Shown here one piece after another: positions 42,830 through 50,962 of a stretch of DNA of 64,000 nucleotides; positions within the stretch are counted from its first letter, which is position 1; each line of letters starts with the position of its first letter. The translations under genes and the position numbers were made by a program. This DNA is from Krasilnikoviella flava (GTDB lineage: Bacteria > Actinomycetota > Actinomycetes > Actinomycetales > Cellulomonadaceae). The notes below the pieces were generated by a model. It was not told the DNA's origin. It did not search any database and saw only the letters and a program-made list of their open reading frames with translations. The stretch covers positions 384,572 to 448,571 of the forward strand of contig NZ_FUZQ01000005.1 of NCBI RefSeq assembly GCF_900167525.1, read 5' to 3'.

Positions 42830-43063
42830 TCAGAGCTCGTCCGGGTCGTCCCAGGAGACTCCGCTCGAGGCGCCCTCGATGGGACCGAGCTCCGCCGCGG
42901 AGAGCGACGCGGGCGCCTTTGCCGCGTCGCCCCCGGACCTGGCGTCCCGGTACCGATCGTCCAGCAGGCGCCGCCGGGGTGCCAGCCTGGCCTGCGAGGC
43001 GATCGACTCGTCCAACCTGTCCACCGGCACCGTGGGTCGGGTGCCTGTGTCTTCCGTGCTCAT
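42830..43063 (-). CDS. Small hypothetical protein, polar
   Basis: This 77-aa hydrophilic protein starts MSTEDTGTRPTVPVDRLDES. It has RRRLLDDRYRDARSGGDAAK in the middle and an acidic end (SWDDPDEL). No signal, span or known motif. It is probably disordered. Codon usage matches the neighbours and it converges with the preceding gene by 9 bp, which supports it as a gene, but expression is uncertain. Confidence 0.5.
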   Translation of the reverse strand: MSTEDTGTRPTVPVDRLDESIASQARLAPRRRLLDDRYRDARSGGDAAKAPASLSAAELGPIEGASSGVSWDDPDEL

Positions 43064-43234
43064 AGGCCCAGGTCTAGCAGCCGCCGGAGGTCGACGCCCG
43101 CGCTTGGCACACTATTTATTTGTCAGGCGTCGCAACCCGACACCCCGCCCCGAAGGCCGGACGCCGAGCGGACGCCACCGGCGGACCGCCTTGCCCGCGG
43201 CATCCGGCACCCGGACGCGGGGCCGCGAAGATCG

Positions 43235-44902
43235 GTGCCGGTGGCTAGAGTGTCCGCCGTGACCGCTGCCGATGCAGGCCTCGCCGACAAGGCGGCACCC
43301 GGACCCCCACCCCCGATCCCCCGGACGCGAGACCGTTGGCCGGGCCCCCGCCCGTTGCTGTGGGCGCCGCGGGCCCGCACGGTCGAGATCGTGCTGCCGG
43401 CGACCGACGCACGCCTCCCGCTCCGCCTCGTCGGGGCGCACGAGCCCGGGTACTGGCGTGCCGACGCCGAGCTCGCGCACGGCACCGACTACCTCTTCTC
43501 CGTCGACGGGGGCACGCCGGTGCCCGACCCGTGCAGCACCTGGATGCCGCACGGGGTGCACGGCGCGTCCCGCGTGCTCGACCAGGAGTTCGGCTGGACG
43601 GACGGGGCATGGCGTGGCGCCGACCTCGACAGCGGGGCCCTGCTGCGCGTCGACCTGCCCACCTTCACCTCCGCAGGCACCCTCGACGCGGCCGCCGACC
43701 GCCTCGAGGACGTCGCCGCGACGGGCGTCGTCGGGGTCGAGCTCTCCCCCGTCGCGACCCACGACCCCGCCCACGGTCCCGCCGCCGGCGTCCGCCTGTT
43801 CGCCGTGCACGAGCCGCTCGGCGGCCCACCCGCGCTGCAGCGGTTCGTGGACCACGCCCACCGGTGCGGCCTCGCCGTCGTCCTGGACGCGCCCCATCGG
43901 TGGGCCGTCGCCGACGACCTCGGTCTGCACGCGTTCGGCCCCTACGCCACGGGCTCGCGCATCGGCCCGCGCACCGGCGCGCGACCCGGCCCGCCGGGCT
44001 CCGACAGTCCGCGGATCAACCTGGACGGCGGCGGGAGCCGCGGGCCGCGCGACTTCCTCGTGGCCGACGCCGAGCGGTGGCTGCGGGACTTCCACGTGGA
44101 CGGCCTGCTGCTCGACGTCGACGCCCTGGTGGACCGCTCGGCCGTGCCGTTCCTCGGGGAGCTCGCGGAGGACGTCCACGGCCTCGGCGAGCAGCTCGGC
44201 CGTCGCCTGCACCTCCTCGTCGACGGACCTGGGCGCAGCGACCGGCTCACGACCGTCGTGCACCACATCCTCGCCTCGCCCGGCGACGCCGACCCCGTCC
44301 AGGACCTCCGGCGGCTCGCGCACGAGGTGTTCCCGCCCACCACGTCCCCCTGGCGCCCGCCGAGCCTGCGGCGGGCACACCGCGCCACCCAGCGTGCCGC
44401 GTCGGTGCTGGTGAGCGACCTCACGCGCCTGCCCGCCGCGAACCGGTCCGTCCCGTGGACGCCCGACGCCGGTGCGGCCGGCGGGGCGGTCGCGACGGTG
44501 ACCGACGACGACCGGGCCTGCCTCCTGACGTTCGCGATCCTCGCCGGGACACCGCCGGTGCTCGACACCGAGCACGTGCCCGTGCCCGTGCGGGACGAGC
44601 GGGCACGACGCCTCGTCGACTGGACCCGGGCGCTGCTGGCGCTGCGGCCCGCCGCGTCGGCGGACCGCGACCTGCCCGTGGAGGTACGGACCGAGGGGAC
44701 GACCCTCCTCGGCCGGCGAGGACGCACCGCCGTCGCTCTCGTGACCGGCACGGAGCCCGCCGACGTCGACGTCTCCTCGCTCCCGTCCGACTCCCGCGTC
44801 GTGGCCGCCTGGGACCCCGCGGGGACGACGCTCCGCGACGGTGTCCTGCGGATCCCGCCCCGGTCCCCCGCGGTGCTGCACCACGGACCGAGCGAGCGGT
44901 AG
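43235..44902 (+). CDS. TreZ-like (GH13-fold) protein with altered active site
   Basis: This protein of up to 555 aa resembles malto-oligosyltrehalose trehalohydrolase. It has an N-terminal beta domain (LWAPRARTVEIVLPATDARL, YWRADAEL, DGGTPVPDPCSTWMPHGVHG), then a TIM-barrel-like part, and a C-terminal domain with DWTRALLALRP. The GH13 nucleophile region reads DGLLLDVDALVD, where relatives have the RLDA pattern (the Arg is lost). The acid/base region reads HLLVDGPGRSD where ESDLN is expected (Glu lost). The barrel also seems shortened. It may be non-catalytic. GTG starts at 43235 or 43259 are both possible. Confidence 0.7.
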   Translation: MPVARVSAVTAADAGLADKAAPGPPPPIPRTRDRWPGPRPLLWAPRARTVEIVLPATDARLPLRLVGAHEPGYWRADAELAHGTDYLFSVDGGTPVPDPCSTWMPHGVHGASRVLDQEFGWTDGAWRGADLDSGALLRVDLPTFTSAGTLDAAADRLEDVAATGVVGVELSPVATHDPAHGPAAGVRLFAVHEPLGGPPALQRFVDHAHRCGLAVVLDAPHRWAVADDLGLHAFGPYATGSRIGPRTGARPGPPGSDSPRINLDGGGSRGPRDFLVADAERWLRDFHVDGLLLDVDALVDRSAVPFLGELAEDVHGLGEQLGRRLHLLVDGPGRSDRLTTVVHHILASPGDADPVQDLRRLAHEVFPPTTSPWRPPSLRRAHRATQRAASVLVSDLTRLPAANRSVPWTPDAGAAGGAVATVTDDDRACLLTFAILAGTPPVLDTEHVPVPVRDERARRLVDWTRALLALRPAASADRDLPVEVRTEGTTLLGRRGRTAVALVTGTEPADVDVSSLPSDSRVVAAWDPAGTTLRDGVLRIPPRSPAVLHHGPSER

Positions 44903-44925
44903 CGCCGCCACGGATCGTGGCGGCG
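44903..44925. terminator. Bidirectional terminator between TreZ-like gene and zapE
   Basis: 10-bp perfect arms CGCCGCCACG (44903-44912) and complement (44916-44925) around GAT, between convergent stops. Confidence 0.65.
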
Positions 44926-44931
44926 TGGCGG

Positions 44932-46023
44932 TCACACCGCCAGGCGCCGGCCCTCCTCGGCCAGGGCGCCGAGGCGTGACAGGGCCCGGAAGTACTTCTT
45001 GCGGTAGCCCCCACGCAGCATCTCCTCGGAGAACAGGTGCTGCCCGGCGTCGCCCGCGAGGAGCACGGGCACGTCCCGGTCGTACAGGCGGTCCACCAGC
45101 ACGACGAGCCGCAGCGCCACCTCCTGGCGCTGCACCGGCCGCACGCCCGTGAGCGCCACCATCTCCACGCCGTCCAGCAGCGCGCCGTACCGGCTCGGGT
45201 GCACGGTGGCGAGGTGGGCGAGCAGGTCCTCGAACTCGTCGAGGACGGCGCCCCGACGGGCGGCCGCCGAGCGCGCCACGACGTCGGCCGACAACGGGGT
45301 CGCCTCGGTCACGACGGCACGGTGGCGGTAGTCCTCGCCGTCGACCCGCAGCACCTCGAAGCGGGACGACAGGGCCTGGATCTCGCGCAGGAAGTCCTCG
45401 GCCGCGAACCGGCCCTCGCCCAGCGCCTCGGGCAGCGTGTTCGACGTCGCGGCCAGGGCGACGTCGCGGTCCGCGAGCTCGCGCAGGAGGCGGGACATCA
45501 GCACCGTGTCGCCCGGGTCGTCGAGCTCGAACTCGTCGATGCAGACCAGGCGGCGGGTGGCGAGCGCCTCCACCGTCGGCAGGAAGCCGAGGGCGCCCAC
45601 GAGGTTCGTGTACTCGACGAACGTGCCGTACGCGACGGACCTCTCGCCGAGCTCCGCGGTGACCGCGTGAGCCAACGAGGTGAGCAGGTGGGTCTTGCCG
45701 ACGCCGAACCCGCCGTCCATGTACACGGCAGGCGCGGCGCGACGGCGACCGAACAGCGCCTTCAGCCCTGACGACCGCGGCGCCGCGGTCTCGCGCGCGA
45801 CCTCCTGCAGCCGCGCGGGCACCGTCGTCTGGCTCGGGTGGGCGGGGTCGGCGCGGTAGGTCGAGAAGCGAGCCTGCGCGAAGTGGCGCGGCGGCACGAG
45901 GTCGGCGAGCAGCCGGTCCGGCGAGACGGTCGGGCGGACCGCCGACAGGGACGGCACCCCGCCGCCCGGCGCGGGGTTCGGGGGCGTCGCGGCCTGGTCC
46001 TGCGTGAGCGTCACGACCGTCAA
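44932..46023 (-). CDS. zapE: ZapE/AFG1-family ATPase
   Basis: This 363-aa AAA-type ATPase has Walker A GGFGVGKTHLL (about residues 103-113), Walker B LVCIDEFELDDPGDT (about 158-172) and sensor segment ALAATSNTLPEAL (about 186-198). It ends RFxxLCxxLxG-like as RYGALLDGVEMVAL and LRLVVLVDRLYDRDVPVLL. ZapE in E. coli associates with FtsZ; mitochondrial AFG1 helps degrade proteins. The role here is probably in division under stress. It has 30 extra N-terminal residues rich in Pro/Ala. ATG or GTG starts are both possible near 46023. Confidence 0.9.
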   Translation of the reverse strand: MTVVTLTQDQAATPPNPAPGGGVPSLSAVRPTVSPDRLLADLVPPRHFAQARFSTYRADPAHPSQTTVPARLQEVARETAAPRSSGLKALFGRRRAAPAVYMDGGFGVGKTHLLTSLAHAVTAELGERSVAYGTFVEYTNLVGALGFLPTVEALATRRLVCIDEFELDDPGDTVLMSRLLRELADRDVALAATSNTLPEALGEGRFAAEDFLREIQALSSRFEVLRVDGEDYRHRAVVTEATPLSADVVARSAAARRGAVLDEFEDLLAHLATVHPSRYGALLDGVEMVALTGVRPVQRQEVALRLVVLVDRLYDRDVPVLLAGDAGQHLFSEEMLRGGYRKKYFRALSRLGALAEEGRRLAV

Positions 46024-46052
46024 GGCTACGCCGCGTCAGTACGCTGGCCGAT

Positions 46053-46862
46053 GTGAGATCTGCCACGACGCCGCTCGACCTGCTCGTGCCCGGGCCCGAG
46101 CACCTCCCTGCCGACCCCGCCGAACGGCGCCTGGACGCGCTATACTCCCCCGCCTCCGACGCCGGGCACGGCCCGTACGTGCAGGCCAACTTCGTCAGCA
46201 CGGTCGACGGCGGCGCGTGGGGTCCGGACCACCTCTCCGGCTCGATCAACGACGACGCCGACTGGCGGGTCTTCCGCGTGCTGCGCGCCGCGGCCGACGT
46301 CGTCCTCGTCGGCGCGGGCACGGCCCGCCACGAGGGGTACACCGCGCTCGACCGGCCGCGGGACCTCCCCACGGCAGGCGACCGGCCCCTCGAGCTCGCC
46401 CTCGTCACACGCTCCGGCCGCGTGCCGCAGCAGCTCGCCGACGGCGACCGGCCGCCGCTGGTCCTCACCGGTCAGGCGGGCGCGCGGACGGCCGCACGGA
46501 TGCTGCCCCCCGACCGCGTGCTCACGGTGGCGTCGGCGCAGGACCCTGACGACGTCGACCTGCGGGCCGGGCTCGCCGCCCTCGCCGCACGCGGCCTGGC
46601 GCGCGTCCTGTGCGAGGGCGGGCCCACGCTGCTGGCCACGCTGCTGGCGGGCGGCCTCGTCGACGAGCTGTGTGTCACGACGAGCCCGTGCCTGGTCGGC
46701 CCGGGGCCGTCGCGGATCGTCGCGGCCTCCCCCGCCGGGTCACCCGGCCAGACGCCGCCCGCGGCCGGGATGCCGGCCGCACCGCCGGTGCCGGCGCGCC
46801 TCGCGCACCTGCTGCACGCGCCGGACACGGGCACCCTCCTGGCGCGCTGGCTGCTGCGCTGA
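46053..46862 (+). CDS. RibD C-terminal-domain (pyrimidine reductase-like) protein
   Basis: This 269-aa stand-alone reductase domain has ANFVSTVDGGAW (about residues 47-58), FRVLRAAADVVLVGAGTARHEGY (NADPH loop, about 76-98) and GLARVLCEGGPTLLATLLAGGLVDELCVT (about 183-211). Typical substrates are riboflavin pathway pyrimidines, but stand-alone actinobacterial members are uncharacterised. The GTG at 46053 was taken; the gene is divergent from zapE by 29 bp, sharing a promoter region. Confidence 0.88.
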   Translation: MRSATTPLDLLVPGPEHLPADPAERRLDALYSPASDAGHGPYVQANFVSTVDGGAWGPDHLSGSINDDADWRVFRVLRAAADVVLVGAGTARHEGYTALDRPRDLPTAGDRPLELALVTRSGRVPQQLADGDRPPLVLTGQAGARTAARMLPPDRVLTVASAQDPDDVDLRAGLAALAARGLARVLCEGGPTLLATLLAGGLVDELCVTTSPCLVGPGPSRIVAASPAGSPGQTPPAAGMPAAPPVPARLAHLLHAPDTGTLLARWLLR

Positions 46863-46962
46863 GCCCGCCGTCCGGGCGAGGACGGCGAGGCGCGCGTCAC
46901 GTCCTGCCCCGCGACGACCCTCTGGCCTCGCATCCGCGGCCCCGGGTGACTACGGTGCTGGC

Positions 46963-47460
46963 ATGCCGACGACCGTCGTCCTCACCGAGGACGCCCTCAC
47001 CGACGCCGACGTGGCGCACATCCTGTCCCTGCACGACGAGCGGGCCGAGCGCTACCGCGTGCTCGTCCCCTCGGACACCGACCGCAACGTGGTCGCCGCG
47101 ATCATCGACCACCTGTGGGTCGGCGAGCTGCGCGCGGCCGGGCAGGACCTCGTGGGCAAGGAGCCCACGGCCGAGCAGGCGAAGGAGACGGCGGCCCAGC
47201 GCCTCGAACGATCGCTCGCCGGGCTGCGCGCCGCCGGAGCCGTCGCCGACGGCGCGGTCACCGAGGAGGACCCGCTGCCCGCACTGGCCGCGGCCGTCGC
47301 CGCGCAGGGCGGGCCCGACGGCGTGCAGGACGTCGTCGTCGTCACCTACCCCCACGTGGTCGCGGACACCTTCCGCTCCGACTGGGCCTCCCGCGCCCGC
47401 GAGCACCTGCACGTCCCCGTGCTGCACCTGTACGCCGGGACCAGCGAGATCGGCGACTGA
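46963..47460 (+). CDS. Conserved hypothetical protein (nucleotide-binding-like fold)
   Basis: This 165-aa protein begins MPTTVVLTEDALTDADVAHI and has alternating strands and helices, YRVLVPSDTDRNVVAAIIDH, an Ala/Glu-rich helical middle and VQDVVVVTYPHVVADTFRSD near the end. The layout suggests a Rossmann-like or universal-stress-like fold, but no catalytic motif is visible. Function not recognised. The ATG at 46963 is preferred over longer frames that overlap the reductase gene. A strong hairpin terminator follows. Confidence 0.7.
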   Translation: MPTTVVLTEDALTDADVAHILSLHDERAERYRVLVPSDTDRNVVAAIIDHLWVGELRAAGQDLVGKEPTAEQAKETAAQRLERSLAGLRAAGAVADGAVTEEDPLPALAAAVAAQGGPDGVQDVVVVTYPHVVADTFRSDWASRAREHLHVPVLHLYAGTSEIGD

Positions 47461-47482
47461 ACCCGACCCTCTGCGAGCCCAT

Positions 47483-47529
47483 GACACGCATGAAGGCCCC
47501 GTCCGGCGGACGGGGCCTTCATGCGTGTC
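47483..47529. terminator. 22-bp perfect inverted repeat, bidirectional terminator
   Basis: Arms 47483-47504 and 47508-47529 are perfectly complementary with a 3-base GGC loop, between two convergent genes. Confidence 0.85.
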
Positions 47530-47550
47530 GAGGGCAGGCCCTGCGTGACG

Positions 47551-48294
47551 TCAGCGGACGCGGTGCCCGGCATGCTCGATCGTGGCCCGCACCAGCTCGT
47601 CCATCGAGTCGAGGAAGGGCTCCTCGTCGAGCAGGTGGTGGTCGACCGCCGCGACCGACAGCTCCGTGCAGCCGAGCACGACGACCGACGCCCCCCGCTC
47701 CACCAGCCGGGCGGCGACGCCGCGCAACGCGTCGGGGTCGGCCGGGTGGCCGGCCTTGACCTGGTCGTAGATGACCGCGTTCACGACGTCCTGGTCGGCC
47801 ACGTCGGGGACGACGACGTCGACCTCGTGGGCGGCGAACGCGTCGTCGTACACCTTCGACGCGACCGTCCCCGCCGTGGCCAGCAGCCCGACCCGCTCGA
47901 GCCCCGGCACCCGCGCGCGGGCCGCCGCGACGGTCACGTCGACGATCGACACGAACGGCACGGTGATCGCGTCGAGCACCTGCTGGGTGAAGTAGTGCGC
48001 GGTGTTGCACGGCATCACCAGGAACTGCACGCCGAAGTCCTGCAGGCGACGGGCGTCGCGCGCGAGGACGGGCCCCGGGTCGGCGGGCGACCGGCCGAGC
48101 ACGAAGTCCGTGCGGTCGGGGATCGTCGCGTGGTTGAGGACGACGAGGTCCACGTGGTCCTGGTCCCGCTCGGCCACGGTGCGCTGCACCACGCGCTGCA
48201 GGAAGTACGCGGTGGCCAGCGGGCCGACGCCGCCGATGACGCCGACGGGCCGGTCCTCGACCCGCTCCTCGGCGCCCTCGGCGACGGTCGTCAC
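47551..48294 (-). CDS. Aspartate/glutamate racemase family protein
   Basis: This 247-aa cofactor-independent racemase has GVIGGVGPLATAYFL (about residues 18-32), both catalytic cysteines in VMPCNTAHYF (about 94-103) and VVLGCTELSVAA (about 207-218), and NHATIPDRT. It interconverts L- and D-aspartate (or glutamate). The GTG start overlaps the upstream ATP-grasp stop (GTGA), and it is last in a four-gene operon. With the two ATP-grasp ligases, production of D-Asp or D-Glu for the peptidoglycan cross-bridge is the most likely job. Confidence 0.92.
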   Translation of the reverse strand: MTTVAEGAEERVEDRPVGVIGGVGPLATAYFLQRVVQRTVAERDQDHVDLVVLNHATIPDRTDFVLGRSPADPGPVLARDARRLQDFGVQFLVMPCNTAHYFTQQVLDAITVPFVSIVDVTVAAARARVPGLERVGLLATAGTVASKVYDDAFAAHEVDVVVPDVADQDVVNAVIYDQVKAGHPADPDALRGVAARLVERGASVVVLGCTELSVAAVDHHLLDEEPFLDSMDELVRATIEHAGHRVR

Positions 48295-49613
48295 GCGTCC
48301 TCCCGGGCGCCCTGGGGCGCGGCGGGGCCGGTCCAGGCCAGCGCCCGCGACTGCGCCACCGGGTAGTGGCGCGCGTACTTGCGGAACTGGTTCAGCTGCG
48401 ACACCAGCAGGTAGGCCACCCGGCGCGGGTCCCACTCCTTGCGGTACCACAGCGGGTTGGACGCGCGGCGGGTCAGCTGCAGGCGTCGCGTCCGGGACCT
48501 GGTCGCCGGGTCCACGACGTAGCGCCGCAGCAGCGCCCCCGGCAGCACCGTGTACAGGTGCTCCGTGGTGACCTCGCCGTCGCCCGAGAGCGGCACGTCC
48601 GGGCCGAGCACCGCGCGCGGGTCCGGGTCCAGGCCGCGCAGGTGCTCGTGCACGTAGAACTTCACCGGGTTCGCACCCGTCGACGTCACGTAGTAGTTCG
48701 AGCGGCCGAGGCGCGGGTTGAGCTCGAAGAACACGTACCGGCCGTCGCGCGGGTCGTACTTGAGGTCGAAGTTCGCGACGCCGGTCCAGCCGACGTGCTC
48801 GAGCAGGCGGCGCGCCTGCTCGACGACCTCGTGCTGGGTGCCGGTGACGATCGCGGCCGGGTTGCCGAGCGCGCCGGGGGCGTGCTCCTCGAGCAGCACG
48901 TGCCCGAACGACGAGAACCGCACCTTGCCCTGGGCGTCGCTGTAGCACGTGAGGATCCGCATGCCGGAGTCGTCGCCGGGGATGTAGTCCTGCACCACGA
49001 ACGAGCCGACGTAGCCGGCGTCGCGCACCCGCGCGAGCAGGTCGAGCAGCTCCGGGCGCGTGTCCACGAGGAATACCTTCTTCTTCCCCGCGAACTCGAC
49101 GTCGTGGTAGGCGGCGGTGCTCGCCGCCTTCGCGATCACGGGGAACGTGAGGCCGCTGGTGTCCGGCTCCGTGCCCGACGCGACGTCGTGCACCACGGTC
49201 GTCGGGTGCGCCAGGCCGAGCTCGGCGCAAAGGGCTCCGAACTCCTCCTTGTCGGTGAGGCGCAGCAGCAGCTCCTCACCCACGTACGGCACGAGGTAGC
49301 GGTCCTCGAGGCGGTCGCGGTGCTGCACCAGCATGCGCACCAACCAGTCGGCCGAGCCCACGACGACCAGGTCCGCGTCGGGGTGCTCGTCGGCGATCCG
49401 GCGCAGCCGCGCCACGATCGCCTCCGGGTCGTCGATCCGCGGCTCGGCCACGTGCGTGAGGATGCGCGAGTGCCGCACCAGACCCGTGGACGCGCCGGAC
49501 ACCACCACCGAGCGCACGCCGTACGCCTCGTGGAAGGCCCGGGCCAGGCTGTACGCGCCGATGTCGCCGCCCAGGACGACGGGCTGCAGCCGCCGCTGCG
49601 GGGTCTGCGTCAC
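48291..49613 (-). CDS. ATP-grasp carboxylate-amine ligase, paralogue 1 (D-aspartate ligase-like)
   Basis: This 440-aa ATP-grasp protein has an N-terminal Rossmann-like part (PVVLGGDIGAYSLARAFHEA), an ATP-binding lysine loop around FPVIAKAASTAAYHDVEFAG, and the Mg-binding FFELNPRLGRSNYYVT. A YIPGDDSGMRILTCYSD stretch is shared with its paralogue. Such ligases join a D-amino acid to a peptidoglycan precursor side chain (as AslA in lactic acid bacteria) or form other amide bonds. The GTG overlaps the paralogue's stop. Function by family and neighbours; substrate unknown. Confidence 0.82.
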   Translation of the reverse strand: MTQTPQRRLQPVVLGGDIGAYSLARAFHEAYGVRSVVVSGASTGLVRHSRILTHVAEPRIDDPEAIVARLRRIADEHPDADLVVVGSADWLVRMLVQHRDRLEDRYLVPYVGEELLLRLTDKEEFGALCAELGLAHPTTVVHDVASGTEPDTSGLTFPVIAKAASTAAYHDVEFAGKKKVFLVDTRPELLDLLARVRDAGYVGSFVVQDYIPGDDSGMRILTCYSDAQGKVRFSSFGHVLLEEHAPGALGNPAAIVTGTQHEVVEQARRLLEHVGWTGVANFDLKYDPRDGRYVFFELNPRLGRSNYYVTSTGANPVKFYVHEHLRGLDPDPRAVLGPDVPLSGDGEVTTEHLYTVLPGALLRRYVVDPATRSRTRRLQLTRRASNPLWYRKEWDPRRVAYLLVSQLNQFRKYARHYPVAQSRALAWTGPAAPQGAREDA

Positions 49614-50962
49614 GATTCCTCCTTGGCGCCGCTGCTCGCCGACGCGCCGGCCACGGTGTTGGCCGCGTAGTTCCGGCGCAGCGCCTCGAGCGGGTAGAAC
49701 TGCCGGTACTTGCGCACGTGGTTGAGCATCGCCGTCAGCACGTACAGCCGGCGACGCGGCGACGCGTCGGCCTTGTAGCGCAGCGGGTGCACGGTGCGCC
49801 CCGAGCGCTGCAGCCGCACGACGCGGGCGTGCAGCTCGGGGTCCAGCACGTACGAGCGCAGCAGCCGCTTCGGCACGACGGCGTACAGCACCTCGCGGTC
49901 GGCCGTCACCGGCTCGCGCCGCACACCGTGCACGACGTCGTCCACCAGCGCCTCGGTCGGGTTCTGCCCGCCCGCCGTGAGGTAGTAGTTGTTCCGCCCG
50001 ATGCGCGGGTTCTGCTCGAAGAACTTGAACACGCCGTCGCGCGGGTCGAGCTTGACGTCGAAGTTCGCGAACCCGCGCCAGCGCGTGTGCTCGAGGATCC
50101 GCTGCGCCGCGTCGAGGATCTCGTCGATGGGCTCGACGATCATCGCCGACGGGTTGCCGCGGGCGGCCGGCGTGCGCTCCTCGAGGAGCACCTGAGCCGA
50201 GGCGCGCAGCGTGACCCGTCCGCTCGTGTCGGCGTAGGCCGTGACCGAGCGCATGCGCGTGTCGTCGCCGGGGATGTTCTCCTGCACCAGGAACCGGCCG
50301 CGGAAGCCCGCCTCGCGCAGCGAGATCATGAGCCGGTCCAGCTCGGCCGGCGTCGCGATCTCGTAGATCTTCTTCTTCCCGGCGAACTGCACGTCGTGGT
50401 AGTCGGCGCTGCTCGCGGGCTTGGCGATGACCGGGTAGTCGAACCCCACGGGCAGCGGCTCCCAGCCGGGCTCCGCCGCGCGCGCGAAGTCCTGGATCAC
50501 CGTCGCCGGCGTGGGGATGCCGAGCTCCGCGCACACCGCCTGGAACTCCGCCTTGTCGGAGATCCGGTCGATGAGCGCGGCGTCCGCGAACGGCAGGACG
50601 TAGCCGGCGGCCTCGAGGGCGGCGCGGTGGTGCACCAGGACCCGCACCACCCAGTCCATGTTGGTGAGGAGCACGAGCGTGCGGCCGGTGGCCGACAGCC
50701 GGCCCGCGACATCCTGCAGGACCGCGACGATCTGCTCCGTCGCGGTCCCGGAGAGCTCGGTGTCGACGATGCCCGAGTGTGCGATCGGGCCCGGCTCCGC
50801 GAACGCGACCACGGTGGTGCGCACGCCGTAGCGCTCGTGGAACGAGCGGGCGAGGGCGTACACGCCGATGTCGGACCCGACGATGACGGGCTGGAACCCG
50901 GGGTCGGGACGCGTACCCGCGGCCGTGCCCCCGGTGCTGGTGGTGCTCACGGGTGCGCTCAT
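49610..50962 (-). CDS. ATP-grasp carboxylate-amine ligase, paralogue 2
   Basis: This 450-aa protein is clearly homologous to the following gene over its length: PVIVGSDIGVYALARSFHER, YPVIAKPASSADYHDVQFAG, IPGDDTRMRSVTAYADTSG and FFEQNPRIGRNNYYLTAGG. It has a flexible Ser/Thr/Gly leader of about 22 residues. It overlaps gnd by ATGA at its start. Two paralogous ligases in one operon fit a two-residue cross-bridge, each adding one amino acid; this is inference. Confidence 0.82.
   Translation of the reverse strand: MSAPVSTTSTGGTAAGTRPDPGFQPVIVGSDIGVYALARSFHERYGVRTTVVAFAEPGPIAHSGIVDTELSGTATEQIVAVLQDVAGRLSATGRTLVLLTNMDWVVRVLVHHRAALEAAGYVLPFADAALIDRISDKAEFQAVCAELGIPTPATVIQDFARAAEPGWEPLPVGFDYPVIAKPASSADYHDVQFAGKKKIYEIATPAELDRLMISLREAGFRGRFLVQENIPGDDTRMRSVTAYADTSGRVTLRASAQVLLEERTPAARGNPSAMIVEPIDEILDAAQRILEHTRWRGFANFDVKLDPRDGVFKFFEQNPRIGRNNYYLTAGGQNPTEALVDDVVHGVRREPVTADREVLYAVVPKRLLRSYVLDPELHARVVRLQRSGRTVHPLRYKADASPRRRLYVLTAMLNHVRKYRQFYPLEALRRNYAANTVAGASASSGAKEES

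Noticed and set aside
43112-46468. Minus-strand open frame of about 1118 codons
   Set aside because: It crosses a TreZ-like gene, zapE and a reductase in the wrong frame; no recognisable domain.
47551-49230. Longer start for the racemase, extending into the ligase gene
   Set aside because: The GTG at 48294 overlapping the upstream stop gives the normal family length; the extension is a wrong-frame reading of the ligase.
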